A stretch of 64,000 bases of DNA from Brachynemurus nebulosus. Taxonomy: Eukaryota; Arthropoda; Insecta; Neuroptera; Myrmeleontidae. Location of the stretch: NCBI GenBank assembly GCA_035578155.1, contig JAPWDM010000005.1, positions 41,182,365-41,246,364 on the forward strand. Direction: 5' to 3'. A program made the position numbers and the translations under genes. This document shows, piece after piece, positions 10,961-23,059 of this stretch. A model generated the notes under the pieces. The model did not search any database and was not told where the DNA came from. It saw only the letters and a program-made list of their open reading frames with translations. Numbering within the stretch: position 1 is the stretch's first letter; every line of letters begins with the position of its first letter.

Positions 10961-11781
10961 TATGAGTAGGTATCTTCATCTCCCAAAATTAATTCTCAAT
11001 TTCTTGTAACCACTCTTCATGTTTATTACAAAGGAGGTGGATGATCGGTCATTTTCTGCCCATTGTCTCATTTCTCTGATATTGCTTTATCTTGTGGGTT
11101 TATACCTTGGTAAATTCAAGTGTCAACGTAAAATACACATAACAGGACATGTGCCTAGACGTTTAAATGAGAATATTTTAGAAAGCAAAAGCAAGCATTT
11201 AGCTTCATTTAATGAAAAATATTAAATTTTTTTAAAAAATTAGACACCCCTCATGAAACTGAACTTTTTCTGTTTAGTAACACTATCACAAAATGCTTTT
11301 ATTACTGGACTATTGTCGTGTGTGCTATGGTAAAATGTAATACAATACTTTATTTATGTATCAGAGAATATCAAAAAACAGCCAATCACCCAATTTATGG
11401 AAATATTTATTAATTATCAGGAAGTCAATTTTTCAGTAATATTTCTTCAGGTGTAACTAACAATCAGTTTTATTTATACCTAATAAAATGAAAATCATAA
11501 CCTTACTTTCTAAATTAGATTTTTAGTGATGTTTTTGCAAAAGTATATTTTATCACAAATTTGTTTTTTCCAAGCGGCCTATTGCTGCATAAGGCTGGTC
11601 GGCCATTGGATGCGGAAACGTGCGAAATTTAATTCGGGCATTTAACATCCTTGTGTTATAATTAATAAAGGATATGTACGAAAAAGTTTTTGTCAACTAG
11701 CAAAAAGTTGATTTGGTCCTTCTACCTTATTCTACATTGTACACCATATTTCATTTAGTCATGCTTAATATAAATATAATA
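10961..11781. other. No recognisable gene
   Basis: Continuation past the hAT-like end. A less A+T-rich patch at about 11575-11640 looks like repeat debris but I could not match it inside the window. The 68-codon frame at 11019-11225 has no recognisable features. Confidence 0.4.
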
Positions 11782-11878
11782 TGTTACGCATGGAAACGGA
11801 CGAACGATCCAAACAGCTGTGAAGTTATACATCCTCGTCCATTGAAAGCGTGTCGTTCGTCCGTCTCCGTGCGTATAA
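11782..11878. repeat. 97-bp hairpin / small MITE
   Basis: TTACGCATGGAAACGGACGA..ACGA pairs with TCGTTCGTCCGTCTCCGTGCGTA with two mismatches over about 24 bp, around a loop of about 45 nt. The stem is much richer in G+C than its flanks. It could be a tiny MITE or an RNA precursor. No second copy was seen in the window. Confidence 0.6.
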
Positions 11879-12013
11879 TTACAACTTGCGAACAAATCTA
11901 ATTTTGTTTGGATTCTTTCGGGCGAAGAAGTCCGTTTCATGAGATTTTTATTTTTATTGAAATGAAACTGAAGGTAATACTCATTTCAGATACTATTGAT
12001 TATGAGTTTTCGT

Positions 12014-12190
12014 TAAAAAATTAAATAATTCTTATATTCGAAACAAATTAATCTTCTATTCTTTTATAAAAATAAACCGCAAATTTAATATTTACGTAAA
12101 TGCAATAATAAAAGAGATAAAGCCAAGAAAACGGAAATTATTTAAATTCAAAGTGACGAAGCATGGTTAAATTTAACTGAAACGAACCAT
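12014..12190 (-). repeat. Repeat family C, internal fragment
   Basis: On the minus strand this matches 46480-46650 over about 170 bp, for example AATATAAGAATTATTTA, GGCTTTATCTCTTTTATTATTG and GTAAATATTAAATTTGC, at roughly 75-80% identity by eye. It lacks the terminal repeats seen at 46229-46919. Confidence 0.65.
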
Positions 12191-12490
12191 AACTTACAAT
12201 TATAACTGTGTACCTTTACATATTACGTGCCATAAATTTTTTTTTACGTATTTTTATAGCATCTATAGCTTGAGAAAAAAAAACAAATTAAAAGAAAAAT
12301 TTTGCGAATATTGGGCTAGTAGACGGACAGTAGACATATTTCGGACGAACCACAAACGTGCATTAGCATTACCGTCTGAATCAAATTTAGCAGTTGTCCA
12401 GTGGACGACTAGTTTAACTAGGTTGATTTTGGTGTTTAGGTAAATAACTGACAAAAAAATTCAAAATTTTGAACAAGAAATTTATTTGAA

Positions 12491-13395
12491 GTAGGGGAGA
12501 CCGGGGCAAGTTTGGTACAGGGGTAAGTTTACACAATCCTTATAACTGACAAACCGTTGATCGGAGCGCAGCACTTGTCAGGCCAAACAAGTTACTGAGA
12601 CTGCCATTTGCAAGTACATCAGTTTGCAACCAGTACTATTAGTAACAAACAACGTAGAGCAGAATTTGTGATTTTTTTTGAAATGAGTAAATTTTTACAC
12701 TACTATGTTGATGTGAATAGTAATTATACTATTAGATCTTTATAATTCATAATGGATTATCTTGTTAGGCCGTTCTTTTACGGCTATTTTTAGATAGTTT
12801 GTTAAATGCTAATCTCATTAAAAAAATTTATAGGTTATATTTTGTTGAAAATATGCCGAAGGGGCAAATTTACACAAGGCACATGGGGTATGTTTACACA
12901 TATGATAACTGTAGGTTTATTGAAACTGATTCAATTTTTTTTTGTGTACATGAACTGTAACAGTGATTTTGACTGTGACTCATCCTAATTGATTTGTAGA
13001 TCCTATGAAGTTTTCGTTATTTTATATTTTTTGGTATTTGAATTGGAAGTTTTGTGTTATTCTTTTGCTAATAAAACTGATTCGCATATTTATTTATTTT
13101 TTTTTTTTTTACAGTTGTTAGCCCTATATTTTCCCATTTTAGAAAGTGTGTAAACTTACCCTAGGTACTGTATAAACATGCCCCGTAAAGGGGGCATATT
13201 TATACAGGCGACATCACTCAAGAAAAAGTTAAGTATCTAAAAAGGTATGATAGTAGGTAGGTTTTTATAGGTGTCAAAATGAAGCTTAATAATCAAGTTA
13301 TATTTGAATATAAAGAGCATGTAAGTAGCTGTAATACAAAAAATTAGAAAGATCGAAAACTAAAAACTGTGTCAACATGCCCCGGTCTCCCCTAC
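12491..13395. mobile_element. 905-bp TIR element, GGGGAGACCGGGGCA type
   Basis: The ends are GTAGGGGAGACCGGGGCAAG on the left and, reverse-complemented, GTAGGGGAGACCGGGGCATG on the right. Related phrases recur inside: GGGGCAAATTTACACAAGGC near 12858, a GTGTAAACTTACCC-type phrase near 13148 and GCCCCGTAAAGGGGGCATAT near 13180. These look like subterminal binding sites. A TA just inside each outer G/C could be the target duplication. The 60-codon frame at 12806-12988 is not convincing. The class is unknown. Confidence 0.8.
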
Positions 13396-14477
13396 TTTTT
13401 AAAAATCTTTTAAATTAGGTCCACTCCATCCTTTATCACTTAAAATTCGATCGTTGATTTTGTATAGTTTTTTTTTTTTTAAATTTAGTATATAAGTTGC
13501 AAGTTTTGCTTCTTACAATTCATTTTACATATTATTTATAAGGCAAAATCCAAATCGAGTCTCTCCAAAAAGAAAATTTTAGTGAATCCAGCTTTACAAT
13601 CTACGTGAGAGGTACGTTATTAAATTAAAACCATCATCATCTTTAATGATATTATTGATTCCTGTAGTCATTTTTTCCTAGCGTACTTTTAATTTCATCA
13701 AACAATTCAAACGTCTAGAAAATAAATTGTTACTGTAAAAAAAAAGAAAATACTCGGAAAACTGATAATCAGCTTTCCAGAAAAAATTAATTATATAACT
13801 TAACTACATAAATGCTTCTTTTTTTCTTAAAATTTTATTTTTACCTTTTTCTCCAGCTAATGTAATTAACGGCGAACACATCTGTCTCAATCTACCATCC
13901 ATTCTCTTCTCACCTCTCTGTCATCCATATAGTTGACAATAAATAATTTTGCTTTAATATTGTCAAACGACATTGAGGAGCGAGAACATTTACCTCGATA
14001 CATCATACTTACCAATACCTTCAAAATACTTGAGCATTTAAGATTGTCAATAATGGAGTCGATGGATTGATCAATCAAAAATGAATTAAACAGTCCATGA
14101 CAGTGTTTCCACTTACACAGTTTTATAACGTTTGATTAATTTATGTTTGATCCGATTTGAAGTAAAAGAAAGCCTGCAGTGGGTATGAGCTCGTTTATAA
14201 ATAAAAGCGGGATAGAGAGCTCCATATAAAAGGATATTGGGCCTCGTTTAGAGGGAAGTTAATTTCTGATAAAAATTAGAAAAGATAGGTTTTACTTGAA
14301 TCAGTATAAGAGATCAACATATGTACTACATATTTTTACAGCAGTTATAGAGGACTTAACTACAATTAATTTTGCGTCAGCAAAGTATTTAATCTTTATG
14401 AAGTGCCTAAAAAACCACACAATTTTTTTTTAATATTAGTCCTACTGTAGTTGTATAGAAGAGTATTTCTGGAAAGT
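13396..14477. other. No recognisable feature
   Basis: A+T-rich DNA. A 63-codon minus-strand frame at 13887-14078 is Ser/Arg/Asp-rich and unassigned; I do not call it a gene. Confidence 0.45.
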
Positions 14478-14582
14478 ATTTTTTGTACTTAAGGGGTTTA
14501 TAATTAAGAATTGAAATTTGGTAAAATCCGTATATTCACTCATAGTAATTTAACAAAAGTGAATAGGAAATGCTATGATAAA
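14478..14582. repeat. Repeat family C, end fragment
   Basis: TTTTTGTACTTAAGGGGTTT..ATTGAAATTTGGT..TTCACTCATAG..TAGGAAATG matches the right terminal repeat of the family C copy at 46760-46870, with substitutions. Only this portion is present. Confidence 0.6.
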
Positions 14583-15577
14583 ATTCTAAAAGTTAAAAAA
14601 AAATTATTTAAGTGTCATCTAAGTGGTCTGAATTAATATTATATCAAATGTACTTTCGATAAATCAATCAAATACAATATAATATAACCGTTTTTCTTTA
14701 TGTAGGTACAAGTTTGAATTTATGTTTAATATTTTAAATCATCTGGCAACGCTATTTAAGTTCAATTTCCAAAAATAACTGTTATGTAACAAATTTCGTA
14801 ATAAAAATGAGAAAACGAAATAACTAAATAAGCATTTTTGTCAATATAAAAACACGTCGTTCTTTTAAATAACGCTTAAACACCACGTCATAGAAGAAAT
14901 AAGCACAAAAAAGAAAAAAGATTACATCTTAAATTGAAATAATGTTTTGTAAAAATTTCACCAAATTTTCCACTTCCCAGTAAGTATATAAATAGTACTA
15001 ATACCAATGTATCCACAACATCCCCACCCATTCCACTCTTGTCTCTACCCCTGCCATCTCTACATGTTTGATAGAAAAATGATGAAAATTTATTTCGAGC
15101 ATTTCAATAAAATTTCATAAAACAATTTTACAAATTTTTTTAGTTCATTGATTCGAATAAATAGAATTTAATAATGTGAAAGAAATATGGACACCGCACC
15201 AGTGTGCAGTCGATCCCACCGTGATTACTGTGGACTCAGCCGCAAAATATATTATCTATACCAGTTACGATTTAACGCTCTTGGGATGCTGTTTAAATGT
15301 TTTCCTCCTTACAACATAAAATACGATTGCGTTTGAGTTTGTTTATATTATGTTTTTTGAAAGAATGGGAATTGTCTTCACTCCCTTGATGTGTTTCATG
15401 CCCTACAGTACTGCTATTTGAGATGCTGTTATTTAATTTAAAATACAAATGATGTCTATTTTCTCGTCCTGATAACTTTTTACATTATACTACTCTTATC
15501 GAAATTTATATTAACTAAAAGTATAGAGTCTTCAAGTAAAAATTTGACAAAATGAAAATTATTAAATAGGAACAGTA
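14583..15577. other. No recognisable feature
   Basis: A+T-rich, no supported gene. A less biased patch at 15185-15245 could not be assigned. Confidence 0.45.
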
Positions 15578-15641
15578 AATTTCGATATACCCATGTTAAA
15601 ATTTAAGAAAAAAATTTTAACATGGGTATATCGAAAAAATT
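15578..15641. repeat. Near-perfect hairpin, 64 bp
   Basis: AATTTCGATATACCCATGTT..AAAATTT pairs with AAATTTTAACATGGGTATAT..CGAAAAAATT across a few bases of loop. It is probably a small palindromic repeat. Confidence 0.65.
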
Positions 15642-15838
15642 AAATAGTGTAATTTAAAATTATAAACAAATTCAAACTTGTAGATAAACATTTACCATAA
15701 CAGTTACCTATATTCTATTGTACAATTTTATTGATTTATCCAAAGTATACTTGATGTACTATTATTTCATACAATTTTAATGACATTTAAATAATTTTTA
15801 TAATTTTAAATTATCCGGAATTGCAGAAATTAATATAC

Positions 15839-15981
15839 GTATAATCCTTTTGAGGGGTATACTTATTGCCATCCGTAGAAATAAGTATCATCCTTTTGAG
15901 GGGTGGAACCGCAGAAATTTTTTTGGAATTAACAGTCGCGTCACCCCTCAAAAGGATAAGAGTTATTTTTCTTACAACCTG

Positions 15982-16063
<82 letters not shown>

Positions 16064-16098
16064 CATATGTACACATACATATATATATATACACATAC

Positions 16099-16165
<67 letters not shown>

Positions 16166-16284
16166 GTAAGAGAAATAACTCTTACCCTTTTGAGGGGTGA
16201 CGCGACTGTTAATTCCGAAAAAATTCTTGCGGTGCTATGAGTCACCCCTCAAAAGGATGATACTTATTTCTCTGACAGCCTGTA
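15839..16284. mobile_element. Pair of inverted MITEs enclosing an (AT)n tract
   Basis: The unit with ATCCTTTTGAGGGGTG and CACCCCTCAAAAGG ends, an AATTAACAGTCGCGTCACCC core and a CAGCCTGTATAT outer end lies at 15875-15988 and again, reversed, at 16161-16284. Between them lies about 170 bp of (AT)n broken by ATACATACATATGTACACAT-like stretches. An extra half unit begins at 15839. Long open frames here encode only Ile-Tyr from the dinucleotide repeat. Confidence 0.75.
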
Positions 16285-16287
16285 TAT

Positions 16288-16422
16288 GCCACGGGACTAA
16301 AGTGTTCTTTTGATTCCTAGTGTGAATAGTGTACCTAAATAGTTGCTAGAAGGCCTCTTTACAGACCCTCTAGCAACAAACTTCAGTCTCGGAATAAAAG
16401 TCATACTTTAGTCCCTTGGTGT
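16288..16422. mobile_element. MITE, about 135 bp
   Basis: TGCCACGGGACTAAAGTG on the left pairs with the reverse complement of the right, CACCAAGGGACTAAAGTATG. An inner stem GTTGCTAGA..TCTAGCAAC surrounds a short loop. It directly abuts the preceding MITE pair. Confidence 0.7.
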
Positions 16423-16818
16423 ATAATATACTATTTCACAATTAACCCTAAATTAATTTTTTTTAATGAAGTTTCTGGTGGACCCGTATTATAAAAATGC
16501 TATAAAAAAAAATTCACCTTTTTAGAGATCGTAATTAATTTTGACTTATTTTGGAAAAAATTCTTTTATGCCCTGAAATTTGTAAATATTTTTGAAATTA
16601 GCTAAAAATAATTTTAGTTCTGTATGAATTTATATGTAACTTAACCAAAAGTTAATACATATTATGTCCACTCTCGTTAATTCAAACCTGCGATAATTCG
16701 AACCTCTATAATTTAAAGTTATCACGAGTTCTCTACAAAATCTCTTTATATTTTGAACTAAATCAATACATTTTTATGCACTTGGCAATTCGAACGAACA
16801 AATCATTACTACGTAACA

Positions 16819-17722
16819 ATTTGACTTGAAAATTTTAATATGAATTTGGTAAAGTTGAAAGTTTCTTGTGGCTCAATAAAATAATTTTAATATCCTTATT
16901 TGCAAATAAATTATTGTTGAAACAATTTATTCGAATAAGTACTTTCATTTTATAATACGATTTGTAGCATCGAAGAACGAATTATTTTCAAGTAGCATAC
17001 ACAGTCTTCAAAGATAACAGTTTTCATTGTAATATTAAGTTCGCCTTTTAATATTTTTGAACAATTAATAATTTGAAAAATCGACAAAATCGACTAATTT
17101 TCTTACTTATGGACCTTCTTTAATTTATTGATCTTTTCTTTTTACTTCAACTTTGGTATTTACACGGAGAGAAAATTCATATAAAAATTACTGTGCTCAT
17201 ACTACATCGACGTGTAACAGGCGAACATATCCAATTTTTGTACGGTAAAATTATAAAAATTACAATAATATAACTATAATTTTTATAATTTTACCGTACA
17301 GAATTGAATATGTTCGCCTGTTACACGTCGATTGTAGTATGAGCACAGTAATTTTTATAGGAATTTTCTCTCCGTGTAAATACCAAAGTTGAAGTAAAAA
17401 GAAAAAGATCAATAAATTAAAGAAGGTCCATAAGTAAGAAAATTAGTCGATTTTGTCGATTTTTCAAATTATTAATTGTTTAAAAATATTAAAAGTCGAA
17501 CTTAATATTACAATGAAAACTGTTATCTTTGAAGACTGTGTATGCTACTTGAAAATAATTCGTTCTTCGATGCTACAAATCGTATTATAAAATGAAAGTA
17601 CTTATTCGAATAAATTGTTTCAACAATAATTTATTTGCAAATAAGGATATTAAAATTATTTTATTGAGCCACAAGAAACTTTCAACTTTACTAAATTCAT
17701 GTTAAAATTTTCAAGTCAAATT
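16819..17722. repeat. 0.9-kb near-perfect palindrome centred on a MITE
   Basis: From TTGACTTGAAAATTTTAATA at the left to TTAAAATTTTCAAGTCAA at the right, the two halves are reverse complements with only scattered differences. Each arm is about 440 bp and the central spacer about 16 bp. The inner 216 bp (17162-17377) is itself a TIR MITE; the outer 340 bp of each arm is ordinary flanking-type A+T-rich DNA. The symmetry therefore extends far beyond the element's own ends. No coding content is visible. Confidence 0.85.
17162..17377. mobile_element. MITE, CACGGAGAG type, 216 bp
   Basis: The ends are ACACGGAGAGAAAATTC and GAATTTTCTCTCCGTGT, flanked by TA. The arms meet at GTACGGTAAAATTATAAAAA / TTTTTATAATTTTACCGTAC. 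The same termini bound the longer element at 27819-28708, so this is probably its short derivative. Confidence 0.85.
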
Positions 17723-18132
17723 TACAAAAACACTCGACACGGAAAATAAAATTATCTTAAGCGTTATATAATAATACTCGAAATGTACTCAAAAATTAAG
17801 CAGGCATACGAAAAATAAAATATTTTAAGCGTAATGTAATACTCCAAATGTACTCAAAAATTAACCAGGTATTATATTATGATACTACTATCGAGGTATT
17901 CTTTTGTTTCAATAATATAGAAATTCTGGGAAAAAACTTATTTACATAAAACGTAGCGATTTTTTGTTTAAAATTAAAGTTCGTTTCACACGATACTTTT
18001 TCCGTGAATGCATCGCTTGTTGGAATTACAACTTTGATAGCTGCAGTGATAAAAACTGACGTAACTGTGGATTTCATTAATCGGCCGCGTGCTAAATCTT
18101 AATGGTAGAACCTGGGCACCAGTTTTTCTATT
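17723..18132. other. No recognisable gene; short direct repeat
   Basis: CGAAATGTACTCAAAAATTA at about 17778 and CAAATGTACTCAAAAATTAA at about 17844 form a diverged direct repeat of about 66 bp. A 66-codon minus-strand frame at 17877-18077 is unassigned. Confidence 0.45.
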
Positions 18133-18685
<553 letters not shown>

Positions 18686-18772
18686 GCTACTGGATTTGAA
18701 TGAAAATTAATTAAAAATAAGCATCATTTTGCTGCGTGTGGTGCGTTGAGTTTTTTCCTTTTTTTTTAAAAA

Positions 18773-18820
18773 AAAAATACCCCTGTCGCAGCATCTGCAT
18801 AACATAGCGAATTTCCAAAT
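18773..18820 (-). repeat. Repeat family A, inverted right-end fragment
   Basis: ATACCCCTGTCGCAGCATCT followed by GCATAACATAGCGAATTTCC is the reverse complement of the right end at 18640-18685. The two ends face each other 90 bp apart. Confidence 0.75.
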
Positions 18821-18840
18821 TTTGGGGACTGGCGGATCTC

Positions 18841-19260
18841 ATCTAAGAACTGTACCTATTTAAAATAGTTTAGCTTTCTAAGAGTAAAAGATTTTTTTAA
18901 AATCGGCTGGGTAATTAGTTTTGATATTTTTGGAACCCAAGAACCCGAACGGACTTTGTGCAGCATAGTTGTATCCATCTAAAATAATTTAGTTCTCTAA
19001 CAGTGAAAAAATTTTCAAAATCGGTCGGTTAGTTTATTTTTTACAATAATGGGAACAGTAAACCCTGGCGGAAATCATACAACATAACCTTTATTCATCT
19101 AAAATAATTTTAGTAAAAAGTTTATCCTAACAGTAAAAAACGGGTCCTAGGGATCTCATATAACTTATGGTAGTTCGTAAGGTTCTTGTGGACATCATTT
19201 AATTACTTAATGAATTCAAATACTTTAACTTACTAACGGTGAAAAAATTTTCAAAATTTT
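18841..19260. repeat. Diverged tandem phrases
   Basis: A phrase of the form CATCTAAAATAATTTAG..TCTAACAGTGAAAAAATTTTCAAAATCGG recurs at about 18855, 18975, 19090 and, weakly, 19205, with spacing around 115-120 bp. It is an old decayed repeat of unknown class. Confidence 0.45.
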
Positions 19261-19599
19261 CGACATTCGCTAAAAAAATCATTGAAAAATATTTGATATG
19301 TTTCGATCAATTAATGGTCAACATCAGCAAATAAAAGTTACTAAAATCGAAGAAAAGAATGAGTTATTTGTCCGTAGAAATTAAAATACAAATTCTGAAA
19401 ACGAGCAAAGAAATATTGAAAAAACTAGATCGGCAAAACATTCTGACAAATAACACTACCCAACTAATACTTGCCAATTTGAATGAAACTTAACATACTT
19501 ATTAAACAGCGAAAAATATTAAATACGTGTTTTTTTATTTCGGCTAAATACGCTTTTTAGGGGTAGAAAACACCATTCAACCTCTGTAGATGAAAACAG

Positions 19600-20345
19600 T
19601 TATAGCTAAATATTTTTGAAACGGCATATTTTTTGAAAAAAGGGCTGAGTACCAAATTTGTAGAATTTAAAGCGATGCACTTGATAGTGACCCTGAAATC
19701 GATTTTCAAGGTCAGTTGAAAATGATTAGCCATTGCCGAACTTTGACCATATCCTGTACCTATAAGCAGTAATTTCATGTATTGACTCAATCTATCTTCA
19801 AAATTGATTTGTTGCGTTATTTTTCTAAAATAAAAAAAATAAAAACCTGACGAAATGAAAAAATAGGCGCAAATTTATAGAAAAAATTAGAAGAAAACAT
19901 TTTTGTAAGTAATTTTAGAAGTTAAGAAAAGATTTAATATCACTCCAATTGTAAGTTAAACATTAACTTTATGTTATATTAGAAATTTTCAAAATTTTTT
20001 AAAATTTTTATTGCGACTCTATAGTTATCATATTAGGAATTCAATTCAACATATGATTAACTATTATTTTTCCGATTGCGATTGAGCAAGTATTTTTCAA
20101 AATTACTTCTTGATCACTTATTTTCTATCTTGCATGTGAAATTCGTTCGAATATACTTTGAACCATTTAGGGATGAAAAGTAAACTACTCCTTTTGACAA
20201 ATATTAAATGATTTTCAAATGACTTTGGAAATTGACCTCAAGGTCAACTTCAAAGTCAAGTGCATCACGAGAGTCAAGTGCTTCAAGATCATCAAGTGCA
20301 TCACTTTGAACTCTATAACTTTGGTCCTAAGCACTTTTTTCAGAA
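19600..20345. repeat. Imperfect inverted repeat, arms about 140 bp
   Basis: The plus strand at 19625-19740 (TTTTTTGAAAAAAGGGCTGA..AAGCGATGCACTTGAT..TTTTCAAGGTCAGTTGAAAA) resembles the reverse complement of 20200-20345 (..CTGAAAAAAGTGCTTAGGAC..AAGTGATGCACTTGAT..). The right arm also holds small internal repeats of AAGTGCATCA. It may be the ends of a decayed element. Confidence 0.45.
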
Positions 20346-22319
20346 AATATATCGTACCATAATCCACTTCTATGTTGATTCCTGGTCTCTTTTCCTGCGT
20401 TTCTAATATTTATGTCAATAAAAAATGTGCTACCGTAGACAAGGATGAATAGGTACGCATTCCGACTTCACACCGTATTTTTTTGTATTTATTTTATGAG
20501 TACCTAATCTTTAATATATTAAAAATTTACGCGAAGATGGTCACTTTATCAGCAGTATCCAAAAAAATTTAAAAATATCGGTGGTTTTTGAAAAATTAAC
20601 AAAAATCGTATAATTTCTTCTCTATGAAAAATTGGGGTCAAAAGAGACGAGAAAAGAGTAAATGGGGACAACCCGTAGGGTCGACCAAAATTGAAATTCT
20701 AATATAAAATAATTTCGAACTTTTTGTATTTATACATTCAAAAAAGAAATAATAGGTACTTGATGATTTTCTGTAAAAATAAACGTAGAATCTAAAATAA
20801 AGTTTATATACTCCTGTCGTTTACCCCTAAGTTTATATTCCTCCTATTCTTATTTTAGTTCAAAAAATAATTTTTCAAAAGACTAAGACATAATAATTAA
20901 TAACAGTGAGATTCTACGTCCATTTTCAGACTTTTGTTTATTAAATTGCGTAAAAGCTAGTAAATGCAATAACAGATATGATGAATTTATAAGGATTTTC
21001 TTGTACTACAAAATCTTAAAAATATGGAAACGCGTACTTTTTTTCGTTAATTGTGTTTTATTCTTTTGCACAAAATTTTAAAAATACTTTATTTTCTTAA
21101 GAAAGGGAGGCAACTTTAGTCACAGATATGCCTATGAACAGTTTTTGGTAATCCGGGAAAAACGAAAACACTTTTTAAAATTTTTTTATTGTTAAAATCG
21201 AAATGTTCTTTTAAAGAGGGTTAAAATTACCATATTTTATATTAAAATTTTAACACAATCACTCCCTAATTAACGAGCCTTACTTAATATTAGCAAATTG
21301 AGAAAAAACACGTCAATTAGATTTTTTTACACAGATTTTATTTGTTATATAATTCAAAAGGATATTTTAAAAATGTGTATGAATGGCTTTCATTAAATAA
21401 ATTTCAATATATTTTCCATTTATTTTAACAGTGGAATGTCCTTATTAGTGGCTATACTTTCGGCTTGGAGCGAATTAGACGAAGATTTTCTTCTAAAACC
21501 AAATTTAATAATTAATTAAAGAAATAAAAAAAATTTGTGGATTTCCTACCGTTCAAATATAATCTTTATTGTATGTAAAAATGTTATTACATTTTTTCAA
21601 AAAACTGTAAGTAAACTGTAAAATTTTCTTTACAAATATGTTAAAATAGAGAAATGTTTCCTTTTTAATTTATTTTTAACTCTTTTTAAATGATTCACTT
21701 TAAAATTTTTTAATATTTCTTAATCGAAATTTCATAAAAGAATGTGTCAAAATTTAAAAAAATTTTTCTTTGTTAAAAAAAAAAATTGAATGTGCAAAAT
21801 TATTTAATATTAGAATGCTCTGATTATACAATTCTAATCATAACTGTATTGTCAATTGGATAAAAAATTACGTAAAAATATTATTGTTTGAATATGATTT
21901 AACGTAATTTTTATACGATTGAAGCAAACTCTTATTAATTTTAGGAAGGTGTAAATATAATCTAAATTCTGATCATATCACATAACAGATATCGTCGGGA
22001 TTTTTTTTGTAAAAAAAAATGGAACAGAGATACATTATAAAAACATTTAACTGACAGAGAAATAGAATATAGCCGAATCGTTAAATTGGATTAAAAAAAT
22101 CATGACACGCTACTTATAAAGCGGCTTTTTTCGAATTTAGCTCGCAAAAAATTAGACAGAAAAAAAAAGAATGCGAGTGCGAGTGAAATGGAGAACGACA
22201 TATTTCCTAGTTTTTCTCGAAAAGTAAGTAATTTAGAGCAACGGTATAAAAACATTTTTTATGCGTTTTACCTTTTACAATGGCTTAGTGTAAAAAAAAA
22301 ATTGAAAAATTGCTTAATT
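20346..22319. other. No recognisable feature
   Basis: About 2 kb of A+T-rich DNA with no open frame, RNA gene or clear repeat that I can support. Confidence 0.5.
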
Positions 22320-22478
22320 CTGGCAAAAAACTCATTTTGTTGACAAAAAACGCCCGGAAAACCTACTTCTGGGCATCCGACGTGTCTGGCTAACGAACTC
22401 ATCCAACGATTTGGAAAATCGAATTCGCACACAAAATTTCATAAGCATTAAACGTTTCGTTCGAGAGTTATCGCGCGG

Positions 22479-22556
<78 letters not shown>

Positions 22557-22679
22557 TTTAGTGAATATCATTTTCGTATTCTAGGGACCTCAAAACATAT
22601 TTCTGATATGGTCTCGGGCTTAGGTCGCACCATGACACCTGGCGTAAAAGCTGAATTTCCAGTTTTGGAAATTCGCTAA
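22320..22679 (-). mobile_element. Repeat family A, partial copy with (AT)n
   Basis: Read on the minus strand it starts TTTAGCGAATTTCCAAAACT, passes the CGAGACCATATCAGAAAT.. and (AT)n (22483-22553) segments, then CGCGCGATAACTCTCGAACG and AGACACGTCGGATGCCC. It breaks off before the right end. The 79-codon frame spanning the (AT)n is an artefact. Confidence 0.8.
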
Positions 22680-22744
22680 AATCAATGAAAAATAATGTCT
22701 ACTTTATATTGAATATATAAAGTAGACTTTATTTTTCATTGATT
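22680..22744. repeat. 65-nt hairpin
   Basis: AATCAATGAAAAATAATGTC..TACTTTATAT pairs with ATATAAAGTAGACTTTATTT..TTCATTGATT, about 30 bp with one mismatch and a loop of about 5 nt. It directly adjoins the family A copy. Confidence 0.7.
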
Positions 22745-23009
22745 TTTTTTTTTTAAAAAAAAGGTACTGCAAATGACTTCTATAATTGCGCCATCCATTT
22801 GTGTCATTTCGCATGTTTCAAAACCATCTGCGGATTCAGTTTAATAGGGCGGATCATGTGAAACAAACAATACAAAGGAATCAATTACAATACTCTAAGG
22901 CCTATAGGCTATAGCATGTTTAGAGCACAGTAACGAAATTGAGCAGGAAATCCGGCAGCAGAATAAGTATGGTATGAAGCGAGCTTAACTTACTGTAACA
23001 TTTTCTTAC

Positions 23010-23059
23010 TTGTTTCGACTCATCTCCAAGACCTATAGAATCGAATTTGATAGCTATAT
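23010..23059 (-). CDS. Possible 50-nt internal exon
   Basis: On the minus strand a pyrimidine-rich acceptor (TTTTTTTCTCAG) ends just before 23059 and a near-consensus donor (CAA/GTAAGA) begins just after 23010. Between them one frame is open and reads A-I-K-F-D-S-I-G-L-G-D-E-S-K-Q, which looks protein-like for this A+T-rich context. I do not recognise it. The surrounding sequence has stops, as expected for introns. The next possible coding segment upstream on the same strand is at 23561-24157. Chance occurrence of two good splice sites at this spacing cannot be excluded. Confidence 0.25.

Noticed and set aside
15811..16245. Open frames of 98-144 codons on both strands
   Set aside because: They run through (AT)n and read Ile-Tyr repeats on both strands. 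The same holds at 2930-3218, 6147-6250, 18188-18388, 22332-22571, 39029-39287 and 49660-49929.
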